From the NCBI RefSeq assembly GCF_011290485.1, contig NZ_CP048029.1, positions 1,595,155 through 1,659,154 on the forward strand: a stretch of 64,000 bases of DNA. Reading direction: 5' to 3'. The notes under the pieces are model-generated. The model worked only from the letters and a program-made list of their open reading frames with translations, did not search any database and was not told the DNA's origin. This document shows positions 46,519-55,576 of this stretch, piece after piece. This stretch comes from Caldichromatium japonicum (GTDB taxonomy: Bacteria; Pseudomonadota; Gammaproteobacteria; Chromatiales; Chromatiaceae). How positions within the stretch are numbered: the stretch's first letter is position 1; each line of letters begins with the position of its first letter. The position numbers were made by a program, and so were the translations under genes.

Positions 46519-48767
46519 TTAGAACAACAACCCATCCCCGCCGCCGCTTTCGGGGACAAGCAGACCGCGATGCGGGTCATAATACTCTTTCATGGCGTCT
46601 GGATTGAGAACGTGATAGGTATCATCAATGGTCAAAATCACTCCTTTCGAACTGAGTTTATCGAACTCGCCCTCGTAAATTGAGACCGTGTAGGGCTGAA
46701 GTTTCCGCAGTGTGGAGAAGGGATACTCGGTGTATTTCAACTCCTCGATGAGCCGCTCTGCCTCCTCGTTGTAGGGGATAATCACCGTCACGGTCGGGTC
46801 ATCGATAATTTGGAAGGCGTGCGCCGCCGTCTCAAACTCGAACCTGCCCTCGGCGTCCTCGAAGCATTCCATGATGCGTTTGTAATCGAACGCCTGCGGG
46901 TCTTGCAGGTTGTACATCGGCGCTTTTGCATGGTCACGCAAGACCATGCGGGCGACTTCTGCTGTCTGTTTCAGGAAGGACGGCGTTTTCTTGATGAATG
47001 CCGAACTTTGGCTCGAAAACGAACATCTCGCTCACGCCGCGCTTCATCTCGCGGTTGACGCGCCCCGCTGCCTGGTTGATGGAATCCAGCCCGCTCAGGG
47101 CGCGGTAACCGACGGGAAAATCCACGTCAATGCCCGCCTCCATTACCGTTGTGGAAACCACGCGACAGGGCTGTTTGTCCTTCAGTCTTTGCTCAACCTC
47201 CTTCAACTTCTCTCTGCGGTGCGCAGGACACATCAGCGTCGAAAGGTGGTAATTCCCTTCACCGCGCAGCCCGCTGAACAATCCGCTGGCGTGGCGGCGG
47301 GTGTTGACGATGCACAGGGCTTGCTCGTGCGCGTTCAGACGGGCGAGCAATTCCTCATCAGTCAGTGTTCCCAAATGTTTCACTTCCACGCGCTTGTAAA
47401 AGTCGAACAATTCCTGCGGGTTGGGCGCCAGTTCGGTGACCTTTGTCTCTGCGGGCAGGAAGCGCTCCAGCCCTGGCTGGGTGGCGGTGCAAAAGACCGC
47501 ACTCGCGCCGTAGTTGGTCACCAGTTCCCACACCGCCGCCATTGCAGGACGCATATATTCGCGCGGCAGCATTTGGGCTTCGTCGAAGATAATCACGCTT
47601 TTGGCGATGTTGTGCAATTTGCGACAGCGCGATGATTTGTTGGCAAACAGCGACTCAAAAAACTGCACATTGGTTGTGACCACGATGGGGATGTCCCAGT
47701 TCTCCGCCGCCAGTTTGAGTTTGGCAAGGACGCTATTGGTGCGGTTATCGACGTCCTCGCGTTTCTTGCCCTCCCAATCGAAATTGGAGTGATGTTCCAG
47801 CACGTTTTCTTCGCCCAAAAAGCCTTTGAAGACGCCCGCAATCCGCACCGACTACGCCGCAGATAGCATCATCCACATCTTCTGCTCGATAATGGTGGTG
47901 AACGGGATAACGTAGATGACGCGCTTCAAGCCGTGTTCAGCGGCGTGATGCAGGGCAAACGCCATCGAAGCCAGCGTCTTGCCGCCGCCCGTCGGTACGG
48001 TGAGCGAGAAGAAGCCAGGCTTTTCGGTTTTTCCTTTCTCGATGCACGCTTGAAGTATCTCATTGCGCTTGCGGTTGATGTCGCTGGTCGGGTTTGCGAA
48101 TTGATTAAGGTGCGCATCCAGTTTGTCGCGCAGGGCTGGGATGTCGTCATGTCCGCCGCGCGGCCTTGCGCCCTTCATGTAAGTTTCGGTTTCCTGAAAG
48201 TCGGCGTCCACCAGCGCCGAGTAAATCATGCGCGTCAGGAAGGAAAGCGAAAATCCAAAATAATCTTTAGGCGGCTTTTCGGGAATAACTGGCAGTCGCA
48301 ACGGACGGATGGGCAAGCGCTGTGGAAATGGTAATGCCGACAAATCCAACTCACTCTTGTATTCGCCGTAATGGGGGATGTTGTTTTTCAACCGCCCGCA
48401 AACGGTGCTGCCTTCCAGGTCGGTCTCGCTGCCGTAATCAGGCAAGCCCGCGTGATGTCCCAGGATGGGATACACCAAAAGTTGGGCAAAGACTTTTTGC
48501 GGCGTGTTTTCAAGCAGGGTTTTCAGTTCCTTCGCGCCCGCTGTTGAATGGTCTACGCGCGGATCGCCCTCCAGCCGCTTTTGAAACTAGGTCGTGAATC
48601 AACCCCGCGATGTATGCTAAATCTGCTACATTGGCGTCCGCGCCAAAGTCGCGCGCCATTTCGGCGGTTTTTCGCAAATGGTCAATCAGCGGCTGCCAGT
48701 TTTCACGGTCTTCCCCAGCGCGGCGATGGGCAAAGAAACGCGTTTTTGGCTCGCTGAGACTTCCCAC
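46519..48767 (-). pseudogene. cas3: cas3 (type I-C helicase-nuclease), broken in at least three places
   Basis: HD nuclease plus superfamily 2 helicase that degrades the DNA target. The N-terminal part reads SEPKTRFFAHRRAGEDRENWQPLIDHLRKTAEMARD...GLIHDL. The frame is then lost where GKF should follow (about five bases missing near 48585), destroying the HD site. Helicase motifs VPTGGGKTLASMAFAL, IIFDEAQMLP, FCTATQP and INQAAGRVNRE are intact. About 39 extra bases with a TAG lie near 47850, after TTIIEQ. An added T near 47015 shifts the frame again (FEPK/SAFIKKTPSF). The C-terminal domain (46519-46947) is otherwise normal. Confidence 0.88.
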
Positions 48768-49657
48768 CCCATACACCCTCGCCAGCCTCCGCGCCTCCTT
48801 CTCCAGCGCCTCGCGCAATTCCTTTGGCTCCAACACCTCCACATCCGCCCCCCAGCCGCGAATCCAAGGGAGCATTTCGCGCCATTCGGCAATCTCCACG
48901 CTCCACATGCGCCCGCCGTCTTCGGTCGGTTCAACCCGTTCCAATGGGTGCCAAACGCTTTCCTCCAGGCGTTGAATCACCGCGGGGTTGGGGAAGAAGC
49001 GCAGTTTGACCGTGAGGGGCGGACGGTCGGCGTACCAGATGCCCCAGGCGTGTTTGAGCAGCCGCTCATCGTTAAACGCGGCGGGGATCTCAAAGGTCTC
49101 TCCGGTTAAAAGGGCGTTCAGGATGCGCTCGATCTTGAAGGCCTAGATGTTGTCGTCGAAGTCACTCTGGACAATGACGTAGATGCTGTCGCTCCAGATG
49201 GACGGCTCGATGAGATACGGGCTGATGGTGTGGAGGGTGAGACCTTCGCGTCCGAGCCGCTGATACTCGATGGGCACCTTGCGCTGCCCCACCCAGCCTT
49301 GAGTCACCGCTTCCAGGATCTTGACCTTCTGCGAGTCTTCGCCGCGGTTGGCGAGTCGTTCTGCCGTTTTGAGCAGGCGTTCTGCCATCGGTTGGCGGCC
49401 AGTTTATCCATGCCGCTGGCGGCGTGCGGGTGGCGAAAGCGCGTCTGCCGGGCGGTCTTGCGCGTCGCCAGGTAAAGCGTCAGCGCCTCGTGCAGGTTGA
49501 CCTTTACCTCGGAAATCAGGCGGGTTCGGTCAATCCTCCAGCGCCCGCGTTCGATCTCCACAAAGGGATAGCCCTCGGCCTCCAGGTCGAGACGGTCGGC
49601 GAAGACATCGCGCGCGAGCTTGAAGCGCATTTCAATAGCCTTGGACTGGAGGTCCAA
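48768..49657 (-). pseudogene. WYL-domain transcriptional regulator of the CRISPR locus, broken
   Basis: Fragments of a DeoR/WYL-type regulator: EAEGYPFVEIERGRWRIDRTRLISEVKVNLHEALTLYLATRKTARQTRFRHPHAASGMDKLA, then after a frameshift near 49390 MAERLLKTAERL...VPIEYQRLGREGLTLHTISPYLIEPSIWSDSIYVIV. TAG at 49143-49145 comes next, then AFKIERILNALLTGETFEIPAAF and the C-terminal WCX part. The N-terminal helix-turn-helix is missing; IS630 copy 3 lies 60 bases upstream. The last part runs in frame into cas3 without a stop. WYL proteins often regulate cas operons. Confidence 0.75.
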
Positions 49658-49662
49658 CGCAG

Positions 49663-49719
49663 ATGAAACGCACCCTCATCGCCGGGGCCGGGGCCTCGGC
49701 CATCGCAGTCGCCCTCTAA
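49663..49719 (+). pseudogene. 5' stub of an unknown exported-protein gene cut by IS630 copy 3
   Basis: GGAGGTC precedes an ATG at 49663 by eight or nine bases. The codons MKRTLIAGAGASAIAVAL form a plausible signal peptide, then a TAA formed at the IS630 end stops it. This looks like the first 18 codons of a host gene whose remainder has been displaced; the rest was not found in the window. Confidence 0.4.
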
Positions 49720-50738
49720 GAAACACATGCTTTTGAAATTGAGTGAGCTGTCCTGATGTCGTGGGCATGGAAAGACGAGACATGAGATTGCTGTCGTTTG
49801 CGGCGCGCGAAGAGCGGCGGCGTGGCTGGACGTATGAAGCGATAGGCGCGCAGAGGGGATTGTTGGGCGCAGGGGTGTTCGACATCAGGGCAAGGGGGGT
49901 GGGCGCAAGGTGGGTGAGAAGCGGGCGCTGTTGGCGGAGCAGGACGCCCAGATACGCAAGCTCATGTGCGACGGGACACCGGATCAGCTGAAGCTGCCGT
50001 TTGCGCTGTGGCAGTTGATCCTCGACCGTTTTGGCATCGAGCTCAGGCCGCAGGGGGAAGGCAAGTACATGGTGCGCTGGGGATTGACGCCCCAGAAACC
50101 GATTCGGCGCGCCTATGAGCAAAGCCCGCCGGCGGGCAAGACGTGGCTTGAGGAGACCTACCCGGACATTGCCCGGCGCGCCAAGGCCGAGGGCGCCGAA
50201 ATCCACTGGGGCGATGAAACGGGGCTGCGCTCGGACGAGGTGCGCGGGCGCTCTTATGCGCCGGCGATCAAGACGTCCGAGATTCGCGTCACGCACCGTC
50301 GCGAAGGCCTGTCGGTGATCTCGACGCTGACCAACCGCGGCAAGGTGCGTCGGAAGGCGTTCGCGGGGGCGATGAACGCCGACATCCTGATCGACTTCAT
50401 GAAGCGGCTCGTCAAGGACGCCAGGGGCAAGAAGATCTTCCTCATCCTCGACAACCTGCGCGTGCATCACACCAAGCCAGTCAAAGCCTGGCTGGCTGCA
50501 TGCGCCAATCAAATCGAGGCGTCCTCCCTCCCCCCCTACAGCCCAGCACTGAACCCCAACGAGATGCTCAAGGCCACCATCACCGCGCAGGCGCCCTCCC
50601 GCGCCAAGGGCGATCTGAAGAAGGCGACCGTCAGCCACCTGCGCCGCCTTCTCAATTCCCCCCAACGCATCATGTGCTACTTCCAGCATCCCAAGCTCCA
50701 TGATGCCGCGTAATATAAGTTCATTGGTTTCGGATCAA
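49717..50738 (+). mobile_element. IS630-family element, copy 3 (damaged)
   Basis: About 1022 bp, near identical to copy 1 over most of its length. The left terminal repeat lacks its outer bases (starts TAAGAAACACATG), while the right end ATCAA followed by TA is complete. About 20 codons differ or are deleted near 49885-49910, breaking the reading frame. Confidence 0.82.
49767..50713 (+). pseudogene. IS630 transposase with internal rearrangement
   Basis: The N-terminal part (MERRDMRLLSFAAREERRRGWTYEAIGAQRG) and the catalytic part from GEKRALLAEQ (with HWGDETG, LILDNLRVHH, NPNEML intact) are in different frames. Between them the KRYGREGAQGLKDK region of copy 1 is replaced by an unrelated short G-rich stretch. 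A protein starting at 49910 would keep the DDE residues but lack the DNA-binding start. Confidence 0.8.
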
Positions 50739-51061
50739 TAATGGCGTTGGCGATTTTTGTACAGCGATCTTGTTGCAACTACTGCAACAACTCATCAGGT
50801 TCGATGAGGCAAAACGACAATAAACGCCCAGCCTAAGGAAACGCTGATTTAGATGTTTCTTGGATTGCCTCCCTAAGGTTCGCAATGACGCTGAGCAATT
50901 TAATCGGGTTTCCCGATGAGCTGGCTAGCATGTCAATGTTTTGAAGGGAAGCGGGGCCAGGTATCTATCCCGGCCGGTCCTATATTTCCATCAGGGCCGG
51001 ATCGCGCGGGATGGACAGGCGCTTTTCCTATATTTCAGGGTGATTGATAGAGGACAGGGGG
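50739..51061. other. Non-coding stretch between IS630 copy 3 and the TerD-like pseudogene
   Basis: No gene recognised. Around 50850-50890 the sequence GGATTGC...TTCGCAATGAC vaguely recalls one arm of the palindromic repeats in the cas operon. A possible GGGG-rich ribosome-binding site for the following gene lies just before 51062. Confidence 0.4.
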
Positions 51062-51585
51062 ATGGAGATGCAGGTACAACGCGGTCAACGGCTAAGGCTT
51101 TCAGAGGTGCTGCCGGGGATGGGCTTTGAGGTCGGGGTGGCGCTGGCAGGGTTGAGGGCAGATCTCTCGTGTTTTGGGCTGGATGGCGCTGGGCGGCTAG
51201 CGGATGAGCACATTACATGACCTTTTATAATCAGCCGCAAACGCCCTGCGGGGGTGTCTCTCTCGCTGCACCTGCGGGTTTTGACGGTGGCTTTCGGCTA
51301 GCGCTCGATCGCCTGCCGGCCGGCATCGAGCGATTGGTCTTGGTGGCGGCGATCGATGGACCGGGGACGATGCGCCAATTGACCCAGAGTAGGCTGGCCC
51401 TGGTCGCCGAGGGTCGTGAACAACTGGTCTTTCCTTTTCAAGGCTCGGATTTTGCCGAGGAGCGGGCCTTGATCCTGGCGGAGATCTATCGCAAGGAGGG
51501 TCCTGGCGCCTCAGCGCAACCGGCCAGGGGTTTAACGGCGGGCTCGATGCCTTGGTGCGCCATTTTGGGAGGGAGCCAACCCTAG
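51062..51585 (+). pseudogene. TerD/stress-response-family gene, frameshifted and truncated by IS607
   Basis: Two frames together read MEMQVQRGQRLRLSEVLPGMGFEVGVAL...FGLDGAGRLADEH and then MTFYNQPQTPCGGVSLAAPAGFDGGFRLALDRLPAGIERLVLVAAIDG. This is a TerD domain (calcium-binding, linked to tellurite and general stress resistance). The frame changes near 51215. The 3' end after the DALVRHFG region runs into the left end of the IS607 element at 51572. No other ter genes are adjacent. Confidence 0.7.
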
Positions 51586-51634
51586 TATTACAAGCTGTGC
51601 GTGATAGTGGATAATTTTCCACATGGAAAGCGCG

Positions 51635-52164
51635 ATGATGGGCACAGGCAAGGCGGCGAAGCGGCTTGGCGTCTTGGTCAAGACCTTGCAACGCTGGGAG
51701 CGCGAAGGGGGTTTGATCCTGGTGGCGCGAACAGTCGCAAGGCACAAATCCGCGAGTTGATTGGCTTGCGCAGTAAGGTATCAGAGCCAATGCGGATTGA
51801 TGCCTACTGTCGCGTATCCAGTGCTGCGCAGAAGCCAGACCTCGCCGACCAGCGCAAGGTGTTGGAAGAGTTTGATGTGGCGAAAGGCTTGTCGAATGTC
51901 GAGTTCGTTGAGGAAAGAGGTCAAGACCCTGATCCTTGCTCACAAAGACAGGTTGACCCGCTTTGGTTTTGAGTGGTTCGAGCATTACGCCAGAACGCAC
52001 GGTTGTGAAGTGCTGGTGCTTAATCAAGAACGGCTCTCGCCAGAGCGGGAGATGGTGCAGGACTTAATGACTATCGTGCATTGTTTTTCGTCCAGGCTGT
52101 ATGGGTTGAGGAACTATCGAAAAAAGCTGGACGAGGTATTAAGAAAGGGGGTGAGTCATGAGTG
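51635..52164 (+). pseudogene. IS607 serine recombinase (TnpA), broken
   Basis: The winged helix [21 protein letters not shown] is followed by the resolvase N-terminus IDAYCRVSSAAQKPDLADQRKVLEEFDVAKGLSNVEFVEE. After a deletion and frameshift near 51925 comes KTLILAHKDRLTRFGFEWFEHYARTHGCEVLVLNQERLSPEREMVQDLMTIVHCFSSRLYGLRNYRKKL. The piece between (GGGLNF...) that belongs to the catalytic domain is lost, so it cannot act. Confidence 0.8.
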
Positions 52165-52239
52165 ATCATGATTGAATCTGATTAGCTCATGAATCTAGCG
52201 AAATTGTTTGGCGTTCGACAGAACACCAATGAGTAAGCC

Positions 52240-53062
52240 ATGCAACTGACCCACAAAATCGCCCTTTGTCCGACGCCTGAGCAGGCGGTTTACTTCACCT
52301 GCGCCTGCGGTACGGGGCGGTGTGTCTGGAATTGGGCGCTTGCCGAGTGGAAATGGCAAGATTCTTGGTTCGACCGTTTCGCGTACTGCGGATCGCAGGT
52401 TCGTCGCCATTCAGGTTGAAGTGGTCGATGCTGCGTTCTATCGCAGGCGCATGAAACGACTGGTGTTGACCTGGGCGTTGAGGCGGCGGCCAGGCTTTCC
52501 AATGGCGAGTCTATTGAATCTCCTCTGCGCTTCGTCGTCTCAGGATTCGAGGCAGACGCCTTTCCTGCAAGGTTGATGCGGCCAAGGTTGGGGCTGGGTT
52601 TGCGCCAAGGGCCAGACTGCCAAAAGGCACGAGGCTGCCGATCTTGAAGAATCGAAGGAAATCCTCTGCGATGTTGGCAAGGCTGCACGCACGCATTGCC
52701 AATGTCCGAGCGGCCTTAAGGCGAAACGCTACGGCGTCTGGTTGGTTTTAGCTGATCGCTGGGATCCGAGCAGCCGCCTGTGTTCGGTCTGTGGTTGGGA
52801 GAATGAGATGTTGGCGTTGAAGGATCGGGAATGGACGTGTCCTCAATGCGGCACGCGCCATGATCGGGACATCAATGCCGCGCTCAATCTCAAACGGCTG
52901 GCAACCGCAACTGCCCTACCCGTGGCGAGTCCGTCCGGTAACGGCGGCGCTACAGCAGAGAGGGTCTCTGCCGTAGTCGGGAAAGTCACACCTGTCAGAG
53001 ACGAATGCGCTCCGCATTCGGGGCAGGAAGAGAACAGTGCGCCTGTTTGCGCACTTTCTTGA
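52240..53062 (+). pseudogene. tnpB: IS607 tnpB, heavily deleted
   Basis: Short pieces of TnpB are recognisable: MQLTHKIALCPTPEQAVYFTCACG at the start, then [19 protein letters not shown], then after several breaks [47 protein letters not shown] and the C-terminal tail. Most of the RuvC core is missing or out of frame. The end contains the GAATGCG/CGCATTC hairpin that may belong to the omega RNA. Confidence 0.7.
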
Positions 53063-53076
53063 GAGCAGTCTAGACG

Positions 53077-53781
53077 TCAGAGACGATCCAAAAGATCAAA
53101 GAGGGTGCGATGGATCTGGGCAAACCCATCCGCACCTATTGCCAACATCTGATCAGCGGTTTGGACAAAGGGGCCGGGTTGCAGTGAGTCGGCGTCATGA
53201 CTGATCAGATCCCACAGGCCCTGGGGCGTGATCTCGAGGTGACATTGCAGACCCAGCACGCGCCCATCATAGAGAAATGCCTGGCGTTCACAGGCAGCGC
53301 TGTGGGCCAGATGGAGGGCACCATGCGGCAAATCGAAGGTGTCATTGTGCCAGTGGAAGGCGAGGATCTCTGCAGGTAGCCCAGCCATTAACGGATGTGC
53401 CCTGGCCCTATCCGTCAAACCGATCGGAAACCAACCGATCTCAGCATGGCGATGGCGATAGACGCGTGCCCCCAAGACCTGGGCGATGAGCTGTGCGCCG
53501 AGACAGACCCCAATGACCTGCTTGCCGGCGTGGATACAGTCGGCGATCAAGCGCTTTTCGGCCTTCAACCAAGAATAGGCCGATTCATCATCGACGCCCA
53601 TCGGCCCGCCCATCACCACCAGCACATCCAGTTCAGTGGGGGCAGGCAGCTCCTTCTGGGCGAAGAGATTTACAGGGATAAGGCGATGGCCGCGCTGGCG
53701 CGACCAGTCGGCGATGACGCCCGGTCCCTCAAAAGGGACATGTTGCAAACAGACCAGCGTTCGGCGGTTAATCCCCTGCAT
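53077..53781 (-). CDS. Class I glutamine amidotransferase-like protein
   Basis: A 234-residue stand-alone amidotransferase of the GMP-synthase type. The catalytic cysteine is in VIGVCLGAQLIAQ and the histidine and glutamate are in LGLQCHLEITP. A WHNDTFDLPHGA segment is typical of this group. The start at ATG 53781 has AAGGAG seven bases upstream; an in-frame ATG at 53811 would overlap the phytochrome gene. It follows that gene by 26 bases on the same strand, so the two are probably co-transcribed. The acceptor of the ammonia is unknown. Confidence 0.85.
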   Translation of the reverse strand: MQGINRRTLVCLQHVPFEGPGVIADWSRQRGHRLIPVNLFAQKELPAPTELDVLVVMGGPMGVDDESAYSWLKAEKRLIADCIHAGKQVIGVCLGAQLIAQVLGARVYRHRHAEIGWFPIGLTDRARAHPLMAGLPAEILAFHWHNDTFDLPHGALHLAHSAACERQAFLYDGRVLGLQCHLEITPQGLWDLISHDADSLQPGPFVQTADQMLAIGADGFAQIHRTLFDLLDRL

Positions 53782-53807
53782 CGATCGCTCCTTGCACTCC
53801 ATTGCGG

Positions 53808-55382
53808 TCAACGCCCCAGGATCTTGGCATTGACGTCATGCAACACCAGCCTCCTGAACTTCTTGGCACGCAATAGATCGGCATCGCTCCAGGGCTCGGA
53901 CTGCCGGGCGCTGGTCTCGATCCAGCGCTCAAAGGACGAACGCGGCGAGAGCACTTGACGCTGTTCATCGAAGAGGGTGCTCTTGCGCGGGTCCCCGGCC
54001 CAACAGACGGTCTGTGGCTGTTCAGGACGCCACCAGACAAACCAACGGTCGCCATGCTCGTGATAGACCCGAATCGCCAGCATGCCGCTGGCCTGCTGGG
54101 CAAAGGCAAGGGCATCGGGGAAGAGCTGGGGCAGGCGGTCGGTGGCAAAGATCGGTTCCTTGGCCTCCGCCTTGATCCAGTCGATCAGCGCCCGGATGTC
54201 GGCAGCATCCGGCGTCTGACCAAAGGTCACAATCATCGAGTCGTCGATCAGTGCGGCGCCCGTGGCGCGTACCAGCGACAAGAGGGCCTGACCCAGGGCC
54301 GGCTCATTGAGTTGCGCCTGGCCGATGTCATGAAATACGAGCAGATCGGACCCATTCTGCGCATCCACGAAGCGCAAGGCCGAGAGCAAAGTCATGATCT
54401 CTTGATCGCTCTCGCTCAAATCCAAGAGGCGGCGCGTGCTCTGATAACCCACGACCGCTAGGGCGAAGACCTGGGCTATGTCGGCACAACGCAGGCGGAC
54501 CGGCAAGGGCAGATAACGCGGCTGCGAGTGGTGGCAGGCAACCAAGCCCCACAACTCGTCCTTGATCAGGATCGAGAACGAGATGGAGGCCGTCACCCCC
54601 ATGTTGTTGAGATATTCGAGATGCACCGGCGATACAGCGCGCAGATCGGAGAGCGATAGATCCGCGACCTCCCCTGCCTCAAGGCTCAAGATCGGTACCG
54701 AGGCGGCGTGGATATCGGGGATCTGGCGGTGCGAGTTAAGCTGATAGAGCTTGCGCGCAATCTGCGGGATATCCGAGGCCGGATAGCGCAGGCCGAGATA
54801 AGGGGGAAGCCCTGACTCTAGGCTTTCGGTGATCACCTCGCCGCAGCCATCCTCGCGAAAGCGGTAGATCATGACCCGTTCAAAGCCTAGCGCGGCACGG
54901 ATCTCATCGGCCAGATACTGGCAATGGCCAGCCCAATCATCGTCGGTATAAGGCATGCGATACAAGCGATGCGGCACTGGGCGGTAGGCTGCAATGCGCT
55001 GATCCGCAGATAGGCAAGCCTCGAACTCAATCAACCAGGTCTCTCCGCTGCAAGACATCAGGGCGTCCAGTGTCCCGCGCGGGCCAGTCAGAAGATCGGC
55101 ATAAAACCTTTTGTCTGCCCCCCCTTGTGTCCAGGACTCAGCCGTCTCTGCCAGGGGACTCGACTCATCGCATGGCATCAAGCCGGGCAGGAGCTCAGCA
55201 ATGGACCTTCCCAGCACCGACTCCGGAGCCCAGCCCGTCCATTCGGCGAGATTGGCGCTGGCAAAGCGGATGATCGGACTGCCTGGCTGTCCGCCGAGCA
55301 GGCAACCCCAAGGTTGGATCGCCTGGAGGCGATGCAATTGCTCGCGTTCACATTCAGCGAGTAAGAGATAAGGGTCGCTCAT
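53808..55382 (-). CDS. Bacteriophytochrome photosensory module without output domain
   Basis: A 524-residue PAS-GAF-PHY protein. Cys11 in AECEREQLHRLQAIQPWG is the biliverdin-attaching position of bacteriophytochromes. The GAF domain has ERVMIYRF, PASDIP (DIP at 204-206) and ACHH at 282-285. The PHY domain ends with the tongue motif PRSSFERW near residue 485. After that only about 35 residues remain, so no histidine kinase, GGDEF or other output is present. It should sense red and far-red light and may signal through a partner protein. It diverges from aceE. Confidence 0.85.
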   Translation of the reverse strand: MSDPYLLLAECEREQLHRLQAIQPWGCLLGGQPGSPIIRFASANLAEWTGWAPESVLGRSIAELLPGLMPCDESSPLAETAESWTQGGADKRFYADLLTGPRGTLDALMSCSGETWLIEFEACLSADQRIAAYRPVPHRLYRMPYTDDDWAGHCQYLADEIRAALGFERVMIYRFREDGCGEVITESLESGLPPYLGLRYPASDIPQIARKLYQLNSHRQIPDIHAASVPILSLEAGEVADLSLSDLRAVSPVHLEYLNNMGVTASISFSILIKDELWGLVACHHSQPRYLPLPVRLRCADIAQVFALAVVGYQSTRRLLDLSESDQEIMTLLSALRFVDAQNGSDLLVFHDIGQAQLNEPALGQALLSLVRATGAALIDDSMIVTFGQTPDAADIRALIDWIKAEAKEPIFATDRLPQLFPDALAFAQQASGMLAIRVYHEHGDRWFVWWRPEQPQTVCWAGDPRKSTLFDEQRQVLSPRSSFERWIETSARQSEPWSDADLLRAKKFRRLVLHDVNAKILGR

Positions 55383-55496
55383 GGCTGGGCGCTACGCAAA
55401 AGGATGAATTTCAGCGATGGATTATTGCACAGTGTTAGGCTGATAGGTCAGCGGTACGCGGAGCGGCGTTTGCATTGCTCTGGCGAATCTTCAGTA

Positions 55497-55523
55497 TTGA
55501 TTAAACTCATATTCCGGTATACT
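55497..55523 (+). promoter_or_regulatory. Possible promoter of aceE
   Basis: TTGATT at 55497-55502 and TATACT at 55518-55523, spaced 15 bases, lie 54 bases before the aceE start. The spacing is short, so this is tentative. Confidence 0.4.
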
Positions 55524-55576
55524 CGCGGCCCAAAAACCGTCAACATCATTGTCTCGAACCTGCCTGGAAATCGCTG

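Larger units (their letters stand above)
51572..53068 (+). mobile_element. IS607-family element, copy C (longer, decayed)
   Basis: 1497 bp from GGAGCCAACCC to CTTGAGAGCAG, the same ends as the mini elements at 33.7 and 36.9 kb. It contains remains of the serine recombinase gene and of tnpB, both broken. It is the best candidate in the window for the ancestor type of the 519-bp derivatives, which share its last 320 bases almost exactly. Confidence 0.78.

Noticed and set aside
50941-51129. Plus-strand open frame before the TerD-like gene
   Set aside because: It overlaps the ribosome-binding region and the first codons of the TerD-like frame in another phase and shows no similarity.
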